From Brachynemurus nebulosus (taxonomy: Eukaryota; Arthropoda; Insecta; Neuroptera; Myrmeleontidae): 64,000 nt of DNA. Shown here in pieces: positions 11,949 through 22,499 of this stretch. The stretch spans positions 73,478,062 through 73,542,061 of the forward strand of contig JAPWDM010000001.1 of assembly GCA_035578155.1 (NCBI GenBank), given 5' to 3'. The notes beneath the pieces are model-generated. The model did not search any database and was not told the DNA's origin. It was given only the letters and a program-made list of their open reading frames with translations. Position 1 is the first letter of the stretch, and every line of letters begins with the position of its first letter. The translations under genes were made by a program, and so were the position numbers.

Positions 11949-12019
11949 GGTTCGGTGGCCTAATTGGTAAGGCGCTTGACTAGCAACCAAGAGATCCGGA
12001 TTTGAGTCCCAGCCGATCC
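11949..12019 (+). other. tRNA-like head of a SINE (Ala-AGC-like)
   Basis: Folds as a degenerate tRNA: acceptor GGTTCGG with CCGATCC (one T-T mismatch), D-stem GCC/GGC in an A-box-like TGGCCTAATTGG, anticodon loop CTAGCAA (anticodon AGC), and a B-box-like GGATTTGAGTCC. The T-stem is poorly paired, so I read it as a tRNA-derived Pol III promoter and not a working tRNA gene. Confidence 0.65.
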
Positions 12020-12374
12020 AATTTGATAATTTTTCAAACACTGTGAACTCTTTTAAACAAACCATATGGAAAAATTTTTTCGTCTCAAAATGCCGGACTT
12101 TTTACTGGCAGTGATAAGTACAATAGATAAGGTTACAAAAAAAAAGGAAAAAAATCAAAGATCCCAACATCAAAAAGTGAACCCTAGGAATTTAAAAAAT
12201 ATAAATTATACTAAACTATGTTGATAAAATTGAACATTACTTAGAATTAAACCGTATTTCGGAAAATCTGTCACAGATGGCTGCACCTGTACCAGTGAAT
12301 ATATACATATCACAGCATTTTGAGCCGCCATATTGCAGGACGAGTTAACTTGTCTTAATCATTTAAAGAGTTAA
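11949..12374 (+). mobile_element. tRNA-derived SINE in PDHB intron
   Basis: The tRNA-like head is followed by a 355-bp body. The body from about 12040 to 12374 recurs, without the head, at about 29806-30139, and both copies end ATTTAAAGAGTTAA. A 5'-truncated second copy is typical of target-primed retroposition. No poly(A) tail is seen. Confidence 0.7.
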
Positions 12375-12690
12375 ACTTATGTGAAAAATGAAAAAAACTT
12401 CTTACACTACTTGATTAATCGTATAACAGATCTATAATACCTACCTTCATAAATATGAAAGATTTAAGAAAAGTAAATAATTTTTCCCGTCGTCTCAGTA
12501 TTTTGTTTTGAAAGTCACTAGGTGAAATGGTTACACTGTTCAATACATTAAATAAAATTATAGGTCACTGATTCGTATTTATTTGTTTCTAACAATAATT
12601 TATAAATTTAAAGTAATATTTTAATTTTGGTTAAAAGTATGTTTCCAGTTAATTTCATAGTTTATTAATAGAATCTTTACTAATTTATTT
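12375..12690 (+). other. End of the last PDHB intron
   Basis: AT-rich, non-coding, ending in a T-rich tract and GCAG directly before the exon. I find no other feature. Confidence 0.7.
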
Positions 12691-12694
12691 GCAG
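12691..12694 (+). promoter_or_regulatory. 3' splice acceptor of PDHB
   Basis: A T-rich tract followed by GCAG. Cutting after this AG puts the split Gly codon (G + GT) in frame with [11 protein letters not shown], the family sequence that follows KKYG. Confidence 0.85.
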
Positions 12695-13545
12695 GTGAAA
12701 AAAGAGTTATTGACACTCCTATAACTGAAGCGGGTTTTGCAGGATTGTGTGTAGGAGCCGCTTTTAATGGCTTACGACCAGTATGTGAATTTATGACCTT
12801 CAATTTTGCTATGCAAGCTATCGATCATATAATTAACTCTGCAGCAAAAACTTATTATATGTCTGGTGGAGTAGTTAATGTTCCAATTGTATTTAGAGGA
12901 CCGAATGGTGCAGCTGCTGGTGTTGCAGCTCAACATTCACAGTGCTATGGGGCGTGGTATGCACATTGTCCCGGTCTAAAAGTTATTTCTCCATATAGTT
13001 CTGAAGATTGCAGAGGTCTTTTGAAAGCAGCAATACGCGATCCAGATCCTGTTGTTTTTTTAGAAAATGAAATTTTGTATGGCGAAAAGTTTCCAGTATC
13101 TGATGAAGCTTTAGGAAAAGATTTTGTTCTTCCTATAGGTAAAGCTAAAGTGGAACGGCCGGGAAAACATGTTACTTTAGTGGCCCATTCTAAAGCAGTT
13201 GAAACTTCATTAGAAGCTGCAAAAGAGTTAAGTACCAAGGGCATTGAAGCAGAAGTTATTAATTTAAGATCGTTACGACCATTAGATATGAAAACTGTTG
13301 AAGATTCAGTTCGAAAAACAAATCATTTGGTAACTGTAGAAAATGGCTGGCCTACATGTGGAATTGGAGCTGAAATATCAGCAAGAATAATGGAAAGTGA
13401 AACATTTTTCTATTTAGATGCACCGGTTCAAAGAGTAACTGGTGTTGATACACCAATGCCATACGCAAAAAGTTTAGAAGAAATAGCTTTACCTTCTAGT
13501 AAAGATGTTGTAAAAGTTGTGCTAAAAATAATTAAATCCAAATGA
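12695..13545 (+). CDS. PDHB: Pyruvate dehydrogenase E1 subunit beta, terminal exon
   Basis: Encodes the last about 283 residues of the mitochondrial E1 beta subunit. E1 (alpha2beta2) carries out the thiamine-diphosphate-dependent decarboxylation of pyruvate in the pyruvate dehydrogenase complex of the matrix. Recognisable blocks in order: [67 protein letters not shown], the C-terminal transketolase-like domain with [28 protein letters not shown], and [17 protein letters not shown] near the end. The exon is in frame with no stop until TGA at 13543. The first about 75 to 80 residues (transit peptide and MTVRDAL/EEVAQYDGAYKV region) are missing and must lie on exons outside the window or unseen in it. 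No sign of a processed copy: the acceptor is intact and the flanks are unique. Near-certain identification; the only host gene I can support here. Confidence 0.97.
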
Positions 13546-13562
13546 ACTGTTGTTGTTTCCGG

Positions 13563-13568
13563 AATAAA
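13563..13568 (+). terminator. Candidate polyadenylation signal of PDHB
   Basis: AATAAA 18 bases after the stop codon; further AATAAA-like words lie near 13767. A very short 3' UTR or use of the distal signal are both possible. Confidence 0.5.
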
Positions 13569-13599
13569 TACAAAATGATGCAAATATAAAAATGCATCT

Positions 13600-14189
13600 T
13601 AAAATTAGTTCATTTTGACAATAAGCCATTTGAATATTATATTTTGGGTATTTTTATTTTACAACTTGTATATATGAATATAGTCAACTGAACTTTTGTC
13701 AATCGAATTTCGAGAATAATCATTCTGATACGATCGTTTTTATTTATAAAAAATTATTGTTAATGTAAATAAATTAATAATATATTTTATTAAAATTTGT
13801 ATGTTATTTAACTTTTTTATTTTATATTCTCAAAATATTATACATATTATATGTACTCTGATTGTTCACACGTGATTTAATTTTTTGGAGAAAGTAATTT
13901 CTAAATTAGTAGCAGAAAAAGTAAGTTTCAATGGTGTATTTTATTTTTTGATTGTATTAAATAGTTTAATTACATTTTATTCATACTTAGATGACATTCA
14001 AAACTTTTTACCATCAATAAAGTTATCTTTAAAAGCCTTTCTTAAATATACTTTACAATATTTCAATAATTTTTAATGTTTTTACGAAATTCTTTTTAGA
14101 GATTTACAGCTTACTAAATTTTACTTGGTCGGTGACGTGCGCGAATGTGAGAGATACAAAATGTTTAAAAAAAAACATTAACACATATG
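13600..14189. other. PDHB 3' flank, no gene
   Basis: AT-rich (well over 75 per cent by eye). The longest frame (13885-14076) shows no family resemblance and is rejected. It ends in a poly-A run at about 14199. Confidence 0.6.
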
Positions 14190-14206
14190 GACCATATAAA
14201 AAAAAA

Positions 14207-15707
14207 AAAAAAAAAACGCCGTGAGCAGCGGAGCCCCATCACGGAAGTCGAATTTTTCCTTTCATCTTCGGTATTGAGTGTCTACAAGCGAAATGTAATT
14301 GAAAGTCCACAAGAGATTTGTCATTTTGGTGGTTTCAAAACTGATGATGAGAGTCCGGTTGATCGGGGCTTTAAAAAAAGGTTTTAAGTTTTTAAGGGCT
14401 GAATCTCAGTAAATTTCAATTTTGTGCCGATAGCAGTTAACAGGGAAAAAGCCAACACAATTCGTACGAGGGCATTCCTACCCATGCTTATCCGTCAATT
14501 GCCTTTGTGTTTTATTTTTAAATATTAAAAAAGAAACTTAAATAGTAAACTGAAAGGCTTTTATGAAGATATTTTTTCTTTCCAAAAAAATCCAAAATTT
14601 CTATTTTATAAATAATAAAAATCCAAAATGCCTAATTTATAAATAAACAGTGACTTTAATAACATTTTTAAAATACTTATTATGTATGTATTTCATTTGT
14701 TATAAAAGTAAATTCACTTTTTTTTTGTAAAATTTTTTAAAAATACTATTCGCCTACTTGTATTTAGAATAAAAATAATGCATTTAAAACACATTTAACA
14801 ATAGCATTGAATTCCGATGTAAAAATGGGAGAAGTGGGGGGAAAAGTAATGTGGACTCCCTAAAAGGTACTAGCTGGATACTAACTGAATACACGTACAA
14901 AAATTCAGCCCTCTAGGTTTCCTTAGAGAGTCTCTAGACGTGTTAGAAAACAAGCAAAAAAATTAAGGAAATATTGGCGTAAAAATCGTGGGGGTAAGGG
15001 TTAAAAGTTGAAACTTCCAAAAAACAGTGTCTGGCTATTAGTTTAACCTGTACACAAAATTTCAGCCCTCTAGGTTTATTTGGGGAGATTTTGACCCGAA
15101 CGAAACTGTTAAAAAACAAGAAAAATCATGTTCTTTTGGGTATAAAAATGGTGGGGGTAGGGGTTAAAATTCGAGACCTCCAAAAGGCACCCTCTTGATA
15201 CTAACTCAATCCGAATACAAAATTTCAGCCCTGTAGGTTTATTCAGGTGACGTGTGCGAGTGGTACAAACTTCGAAAACGTCAAAAAAGCATGAAATTGT
15301 ACCTTAAAAATGAGGGGGGTGGGGGTAAAATATTAAAACCTTCAAAAATCACAACCTAGGTATGAACTCTATCAACGCACCAAATTTCAACCCTCTACGT
15401 TAATTCTGGAGGGCTGGGGGCGTGTTAGATCCAGCGAAAATCGTTTTTTTCCCCCCTACTCCCTCCAAATCATCCTAGGGAACTGAATTTTGGATATGTT
15501 GTAGATAATTGACCGAAACATTATTTCCAACCGGTTTGGAAAATTTTAATTGCTTTTCCGCCCCCCACCACCCCTTTAAAGGTTGGGTCGGATCCAAATT
15601 TTGACCCCACTTTGATAGTATTGTTGTGCATCGGAATGAGCCTCATTTACCAAATTTGAGCTCGTAACTTCCATAGGGGGGCCCTACACATATTAAAAGG
15701 TAGCAGG

Positions 15708-15796
<89 letters not shown>

Positions 15797-15925
15797 CATT
15801 TTTTTCTACATATTCGTGTTCTACGGGTCCGAAAACGGATAGGGCCCCAACTCTCGCCTCTCGCCGTTCTTGTCGTATAGACTGTATAAGTCTAATTTTT
15901 TCAAGGAAAAATTCGACTAAAAATT
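14207..15925. mobile_element. 1.7-kb non-autonomous repeat unit (forward copy, B-A' order)
   Basis: Begins CGCCGTGAGCAGCGG after a poly-A run and ends GGAAAAATTCGACTAAAAA. The same unit occurs at 54290-56027 (forward), 58060-59755 (reverse) and, split, at 53075-54289 plus 56028-56533 (reverse). Segment B is 14207-14730, segment A' is 14731-15925. Near its start CCGTGA..TCACGG can form a hairpin. A' contains four diverged tandem modules of about 160 bp, each with a TTTCA(G/A)CCCTCTA word (near 14905, 15062, 15225, 15388), and a (TA)n array. No coding region is supported, and I do not know the superfamily. Confidence 0.75.
15710..15794. repeat. (TA)n inside the 1.7-kb unit
   Basis: About 42 TA units at a position where all four copies of the unit also carry TA arrays, so this array belongs to the element. 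Confidence 0.95.
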
Positions 15926-17819
15926 GTGTATGCTTGAGACCACACATCTGGTAACTGATTCAAAGTGACATAAGTATATTTTATAAGTAGCATTTTATTG
16001 AGCAAGTTACGGTTATGTAGACGTACGAAGCCAATAAAAAAATGCGCAAATGAAATAATAATAAATTACTTTCAAATCGAGTTCAAGATTATACGCCATC
16101 AGGTTAGAACCAGAATCGATAACCAGAATTGTCTATTTACCATAAAATATATCAGAAAGTTTGAAATAATACAGATCTATACATATAATAAAAGGGAACA
16201 AATTAAACGAGCATTTATTTAAACAGAATACGAAATAACTAAGAGCATTTGAAAAACTTTTAACATTTGTAAAAAAATAGTAAATATGAAGTAGAATTAA
16301 TATAATAGATTTTGTGCATTTATTAAAATAAATGTTACATAAATAATGAATTCTTGGTCTTAAAAAAAATAAATAAGCATTACATGTGTTACATAAAATA
16401 AACATCCGTACACTTAAAAAATATTTTGTGCAATTAAAAATTTACAAATGAACTTTTATAACTTTACTACCATTATCTTATTCAAAGTGATCCTTAAAAA
16501 AGTCATTTGCTCCATAAAATTACTAAAATGAGCAGTAGATTTAACAAAATATGGTACACGCATGTTGTTTATATGCATTATACTGTGACAGAATAAGTGC
16601 AATAAGTATTATCGGTTGCCCAAAGATAAAAATGTTAAAAAAGAAATATAAACGAATCTAAAAAAAAAAAGTAGCAGGATAAAAGAGGTTTAGAATCAGT
16701 TACCTATTTCCTCTTAATACAGTAATTTATTGATTAAAATTAAAAACTATTCTAAATACTTTTTTCGTATTAATGAAGTAGTTTTTTTTTTGAAAAATTT
16801 TGAAATAATTTTCATAAAATAACTATTCGTTAAAAAATGCGCGCGAAAAACGGCTCATTGTTGAGGCGACCTTTTGAGAACAATTTGGTTGTAGTTGTTC
16901 ACAATATGTCAAAATAAAAAACGAATGTTTAAACAAATAAAAAAATATATTCCTTATTTATTACTATGATTTAAAGCTAACGAAAATATTGAAAATGAAA
17001 ATTTCGTTTTGTAAATGAAAATTATCAGAACTGATATCTTTGTTTACAAATTCTAACGTGCGTCGTTTTAAAGTAATAGCGCATTTCCAACCATTTGAAT
17101 CATTGTTGAAATACAGTTACCAACTATTCAAATTTTAATTTTGGTGTGATTGACTACCTAACAGACATTCAAAATTTGACTTTTCAACCAAACATTCCCA
17201 AATTCTGTACAGAATTAATTTCTTATAGTCCGTTAACTCCACTCACCAAACAAGTCTAATCTGACAATTGTCATATTTTAACAGCGTATCCAATGTCCAC
17301 ACTTTCTGACCTTTCCATAGACCAGAGATATTTTCTACCTTCTTTAGCCCTAAAAAACGATTTTAAACTCACGTTCATTTTTTTTCGCGATCTCAATAAC
17401 ATTTGAACAAAATATGTGTATAGTCGAGATTCGTCCAGCTGATTATTGCTGACACCTTTTTGGAAATTCTAACGTATAATTTTAACTTCACTTTCATTTT
17501 CTCCTGGATCTGGGTCGTATTTGAACAAAATTTGGTCGAAATCCATCCAACCGTTTGGACGGAGCGTAAAGCCAGTTTTTATAGGCAGTTTCCTTCAAGC
17601 AGGTAACGAGATGAGACGGGTGAGATTTAAAGAATATAACGTATTGTCCATTTTTCAGCAAATATGTTGTTTATTATGCAACAAAAGAAATGCACCATTC
17701 AATATCGTTAGCTGAGTATTGGTTTGTAGTATGTACCAAATCAATTTAAAAAAAAAAAATTCTGATAGTGGTTTCGGATTTCTTAATGCCCAAAACTAAC
17801 AAAACAACTAGGGTCAAGT
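15926..17819. other. Gene-free AT-rich stretch
   Basis: No coding signal. About 17340-17560 resembles the degenerate modules inside the Helitron at 18-19 kb (CTCACGTTCATTTT and TCGTCCAGC words), so an old Helitron fragment is likely there. Confidence 0.5.
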
Positions 17820-18049
17820 GGGGCATTTGCAATAACGGGGTAAATGTGATAACATACTATGTCTAGCCATATTGTTTTGTAAACAGGGCTGCCATTTCTG
17901 ATATGAAGAAAGTACCCTCTTACGATTAGCCAACACAAAATTCAAAAAGTTAAAATTATAACTTTTCTTCTATGTCAATCGTTTGTGAATTGTTTGTGAA
18001 TGTTTGTGACACTTTTAAATTTGTTTGTGACTCATTAGTTTATTAGTTA
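17820..18049. repeat. Left part of a dispersed repeat split by the Helitron
   Basis: Together with 20705-20880 it corresponds, inverted, to about 41540-41880 (shared CTTACGATTAGCCAACAC, GTTTGTGAATGTTTGTGACA and others). The other copy is continuous where this one is interrupted. Confidence 0.8.
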
Positions 18050-19231
18050 CTAGCTGTGGCCCGTGGTTTCATCCACGTTAAATATTCTAAATTATAGATC
18101 CAATTAGATTTCTTAAAACAAATTAAATCAGATATTCCGAAATTCTAAGCCAAGTCAATTATTTGTAGCGCTGGGGTCTGCTCGTCCAACGACTTTATAA
18201 TCTATCTTCATATTTTAATAAGGTCGCTAATATTCGCACCGCAAAAACTTCACGTACGTAGGCCTTTCAGGGAATCAAGGCCTTGGGGAAAATTTTAACC
18301 CCCTCTTTCATCTTTTTCGGAGATCTCTATAGTATTTGGCAAAATTTTGTCAAAATTTCTTCAGCTTTTTAATTTGGAATTTATTTGGTGTCACTGATGG
18401 ACAATTTCGACCACATGTTCATTTAAATTTGATGTTCTGAAATTTTATACAAAATCAGTTCCTTATAGTACATCGCTTGGCACGCCCAGCGACTTTAAAA
18501 TAATCTTATTCTTATTTCAATAACATAGTTTGATAAAATTTTGTCAAGATCGGACCAGCTGTTTTATTAGAGTCCTATTCGATTAGCCTTGCGGATTAAT
18601 TTTGACCTCAACTTACTTTTAAATCAGATATACTCAAATTCTCTGGTTTTTTCATATTTCAAAAACATATCTAATTTTCATACCTTTGATACCTTTGCGA
18701 CCTTTCAGTCACATTGATAACTTTAAGAGTACGTTAATTTGCGAGACGATTCGAGCTCCCAAGGTTCTGGAGAATATTTACAAACTCGCGTTAATTTGTT
18801 TCAGTTTCTTAATAATATGTGAGTAAAGATTAAGATCCATCCAGTCGTTTATCTTGGGTTTTTTTGAGTCTCCAGAACCCTAGAGGGCAATTTTAACCTC
18901 ACGTTCACTTTTTTCAGAATCTCAGTACTATTTGTGCAAAATTAAGTCAAGATTCGCCCAGCCAACATTTTTTTTAGTTCTTTTTGAGACCTTCGGACCT
19001 TAAGGATTAATTATAAAGTAACGTTTATTTTTTTCAGAATCTCAATAGTATTTACGAAAAATTTAGTAATGATACGTCCCACTGTTTTCTTTAAACCCTT
19101 TTTTGGGGCCCTACGGTCCTGCGGGCTAACTTTCATTTAATTCTAACATTTTTCTTTCGATTCGTATGTCAAATTTACCTATACTTTTCTTTCATCATTT
19201 TTTGATCTCTACTACCGTTTTCTCGAAATAA

Positions 19232-19262
19232 TTAGGAATAGATAAAGATAGTACATATTTCG

Positions 19263-19338
<76 letters not shown>

Positions 19339-19810
19339 AGGGTTTATTCAGCCAACGGAATTCAGCCAGGGATTCAGCCAACGGAATTAAAACATCAAAA
19401 TGTCCTGCATTAAAATTTCCTGTGAATCGGAATCGTTTAACTCCTTGTAGTGCTTCCCCAAAGGTAGCAAAAAGAATGCCACCCTGAAACACTTGAAACT
19501 CATAAGGGAATATCTCCTCCGCCGCCTTAAGTTCGCAAGTAGTACCATAGGTGTGAGGTCTAGACATTTCGGTGACGTACCGACGTTTTGTAATATAAGG
19601 AGATCCCGATTGCTCCTGAGTAAAAAGTCTAAATCTTTCCCAGTTATTTGACACATGACTGACAATGTTAGCACGAATTTGAACAACCATTAAGACATGA
19701 CCGTACATCAAATAGGAAAGGGAGGAAAATAGACAGGCGCCATCGCCAGGAATTTTTATTATTTGGCAATGGGTTTGTGTTTGGTTGACTACAATAATTT
19801 CCTCTTCCAT
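19232..19810 (-). CDS. OTU-family cysteine protease-like ORF inside the Helitron
   Basis: 192 codons from an ATG at 19808-19810. Residues 20-36 read IPGDGACLFSSLSYLMY with the OTU catalytic Asp23 and Cys26. RPHTYGTTCELKAAEEIF (84-101) matches the OTU middle motif, and GHFDVLIP (136-143) supplies the catalytic His137. OTU proteases cleave ubiquitin-type isopeptide bonds, and OTU domains are a known component of some animal Helitron proteins. All three catalytic residues are present and the domain is uninterrupted, but the C-terminus runs into a (TA)n array that encodes a YI repeat and stops soon after. The transcription direction agrees with the Helitron. It could be a fragment of a longer Helitron polyprotein cut by the microsatellite. 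Confidence 0.75.
19267..19336. repeat. (TA)n within the Helitron, truncating the OTU frame
   Basis: 35 TA units. It replaces whatever followed the OTU domain by a YIYI stretch in the minus-strand frame. Confidence 0.95.
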
Positions 19811-20704
19811 AACTGATAATAGGAATAACTATTTCCAATTGAAAAATGGCTACCTTATTCAGAATTTAAAGAGTTTAAAAGTTTTATTTTAATAACAAAA
19901 AAAAAAAAAAAATTATTTAAGAATTGCTACTGAACAATTCTATTTATTAACTCTAGCTTATTTATGATACTTAACTTATATCCTTTTTTGTTTTATAATT
20001 GCTTCTTCGTTACCGGATCAAATTTTAATACAATTTATCTTCTTAATTTGAGATACGATAGAGAAAAATGAAAGAGTTCGCTCGTCAACGTCACTGTGAT
20101 ACGACACACATCACAATCATATCTCCGTAGTACTGTTTTGCTTAATGATCTTCTAATTATCTGTTTGTATATTATAAAAAATTGTAAAACATATTTATTG
20201 TAGTATAATACGAAAATAGTCGGCATCAAACTTACACTGACTTACTCTTCTGTATTGGTAACAGTAAACAGGATTAGTAAATATATTTACACAACCAATA
20301 ATAGTAATTAATTTAATTAAATTTGAATAAATTTATATCAGAAATATTCAAATTAAGAATGTCAGTAAGAAGCAATAATATGTATTAATTAAATATAGTA
20401 GTAACCTTAGCTATTAGTTTTTATTACAAAAATCATTTTTCTGCAAATACATGGTAACTAACAATTTTTTGTATGATATTTTGATAAATTGGCCACAGAC
20501 TGCCGTGTACAGCAATAGAAAATTAATTTTTTACGGTTTTTCGTAAATTTCGACGGTTAGACAAAAAATTTTGCAAAACCCTTTCTTAGCGAGCGCCTAC
20601 GACCCAATAGGCATCTACATGCCAAATTTCAAGTTTGTAGGTATTGTAGTTTTGGAGAATTTGTGATGAGTGAGTCAGTGGTATTTCTCCTTTATATATA
20701 TAGA

Positions 20705-20881
20705 TTAATTTGTTAATTACGAGCTTACGATTAGCCAACACTTTAAAAATTGATTGTAATATAGGCTTCCAGGTACTCAATCGATCAGAAATTGTTTGTG
20801 AATTCTAAATATGTTCATAAAAACGTTTGTGACGGCGTAGTTTTTAAAAAAATTAGGAAATTCTGCTCAAATCTTACAATC
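20705..20881. repeat. Right part of the dispersed repeat split by the Helitron
   Basis: Continues the match to the inverted copy (CGATTAGCCAACAC, CGATCAGAAATTGTTTGTGA). It diverges from that copy about 55 bp before the hAT-like end at 20882. Confidence 0.75.
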
Positions 20882-21000
20882 TAGGGATGGGCGATAATAA
20901 TCGGTATTTCGACTATCGATGTTTTTGGTCGACTTTTAAGTCGAAACATCGATAGTCGATGGAATTTACTGAACCATCGACATCGTCGAGCCGGAAGTAA
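20882..21000 (+). mobile_element. hAT-like left end, ATCGATAGT-rich
   Basis: Starts TAGGGATGGGCGAT and contains several (C/T)ATCGATRG words and the inverted pair GTCGACTTTTAAGTCGA. The only matching inverted end (ATCGCCCATCCCTA) is at 41418-41431. The flanking 8 bp do not match (TTACAATC versus GAAGTATA), so the two are not shown to be one element. Confidence 0.5.
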
Positions 21001-21343
21001 ATTAAAATTTTTGTTTCATTACATTTTGTTTCAGTAAATTTCATTATTAAAATCAATTATTTTAATTATTTAAATAAAGAATACATAATTTGAAAATTTT
21101 AAATTATTGCGATTGTATGTATATTTTAACCTCGTCACTACTGACGTACAATAGGTAGGTATATTCCAACAAACACTCGAATTAATTATTGTTTTAATGA
21201 GCATGCGCATAGTTAATTTTACTGTTCCAACTATGAAAAATTGTAATTCTAGTTTACAAAAAGCTTCAAATTCTGTGTTCCATCAAGTATTTAAATCTAA
21301 TTCTGAACTCACCGGAATTGGTTTTTGAAATTCTTGCTACAGA

Positions 21344-21523
21344 GTAAATCGGCGTGTTCGTTGCTGATCGGCGTGTTCGTTTTCTGCTCAAAGTAAGCTG
21401 TTAGCGTATGCGCAAGAACATTTTTATAAAGTACGAAATACTTGTGTATTCCATAAAAAAAGTTCTTGCGCATGCACTAACAGCTCACTTTGAGCAGAAA
21501 AACTCAGGAACGAACACGTCGAA
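21344..21523. repeat. Short inverted-repeat element (about 180 bp)
   Basis: Arms of about 65 bp face each other: TTTTCTGCTCAAAGT..GCGCAAGAAC on the left (from about 21380) and GTTCTTGCGCATGC..ACTTTGAGCAGAAAA on the right (to about 21503), with outer GTGTTCGTT/AACGAACAC words. Probably a MITE. Confidence 0.7.
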
Positions 21524-21654
21524 TATTTCAAATCCTAGACATACGCATTAACGAATATTTCATTTTTAACCTTATAATTTAAAAATTTAAATAGTAAAGA
21601 CTGTTTGAACTATTTCACAAAAGGAATTTCAAATTTTCTATTTTATTTAGTTGC

Positions 21655-21658
<4 letters not shown>

Positions 21659-21727
<69 letters not shown>
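21659..21727. repeat. (TA)n abutting a 28-bp TIR
   Basis: 34 TA units ending exactly where the TIR at 21728 starts. Confidence 0.95.
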
Positions 21728-21729
<2 letters not shown>

Positions 21730-22147
21730 GTGTGAGTTTTTCAGGAGTTGCCATTTTTATTACAGCCAAACCGTTGATTTAATCGAAAAATTGTTCAAAT
21801 AAGAGTTGTAGATATCGACGGGGGCAACCAATTGCGATAATCAGGAGCTTTATAGCTCTTATGGTTTTCGAGCTATGATACAAACTTACCTTTTTTTAAA
21901 TGGAATAGTATACTTATTTGTTGATAAAAATTATTCAATAAAGCAACAATAACCAAAAATAAAAAAATAAAAATTTTTATTTTAAGTTTTTTTTTCAAAT
22001 TTTACAACTTTCGCGCTTAAAAGTGATTTATTTAATTGAATTTTGGTAAGTTTAAGAGCGCCTACTGCAAACAGGCCTTAATATTACGGAAAGTAGCCAG
22101 CGGTAATTTTATTTATGTTACATAGATGTCTCTACCGTATAGGTTTA

Positions 22148-22385
22148 TCTAGAGTCCCTATAATAAATAGAGTCGTGACATGTGTTCTCAACGCTGATTG
22201 GCATCGGCATTTTCTGTCCACAGTTTGCATAAAATACATTAGAAATAAATTAAATATTAACAAAAATCTGAAAAAATCATTTAGTTGAACCTAGAAAGAA
22301 TAATTAAATTAAAAATTTTTAATTGTTCAGTAATTCATAACTTATTAACAATAATTATGTACTCAAAAATATTTACTCAAGCATG
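22148..22385. repeat. Dispersed repeat, copy 1
   Basis: Starts with AGAGTCCCTATAATAAATAG, also found at 30271. The AGTTATGAATT..TACATAATTATTGTT block appears here near 22330-22385 inverted relative to 30345-30400. So the two blocks have different relative orientation in the two copies. Confidence 0.7.
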
Positions 22386-22499
22386 TACATAACCTCTCCA
22401 ATTCTTATATTATCCAAGGAATATTTATTGTTATTTTAAAAGGTAATGGTAATTCCACAATTTCAAAATAATTATTTACAATGTAAGTAACGAAAATTT

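Larger units (their letters stand above)
18050..20704 (-). mobile_element. Helitron (2.66 kb, minus orientation) carrying an OTU ORF
   Basis: On the minus strand it starts TC at 20704 and ends CTAG at 18050. Twelve bases upstream of that 3' end, CGTGG/CCACG form a 5-bp hairpin (18062-18077), the classic Helitron 3' signature. It sits between host A18049 and T20705 with no target duplication. The inverted repeat copy at about 41690-41720 has the same flank uninterrupted (AGTTA joined to TTAATTTG), so the empty site can be read directly. The 3' half (18100-19140) is made of diverged modules with TCGTCCAGC/ATCTCAATA words. No Rep or helicase is visible, so it is non-autonomous. Confidence 0.85.

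Noticed and set aside
14187..14387. Frame starting at a poly-Lys run in the 1.7-kb unit (also 56358-56597 and 59579-59785)
   Set aside because: Repeats between copies because the DNA is a repeat; no family pattern, and substitutions between copies show no coding bias that I can see by eye.
14890..15500. Possible CRISPR-like array because of regularly spaced repeats
   Set aside because: Repeats are diverged 160-bp modules in a eukaryotic transposon, with no short identical repeats and no cas genes.
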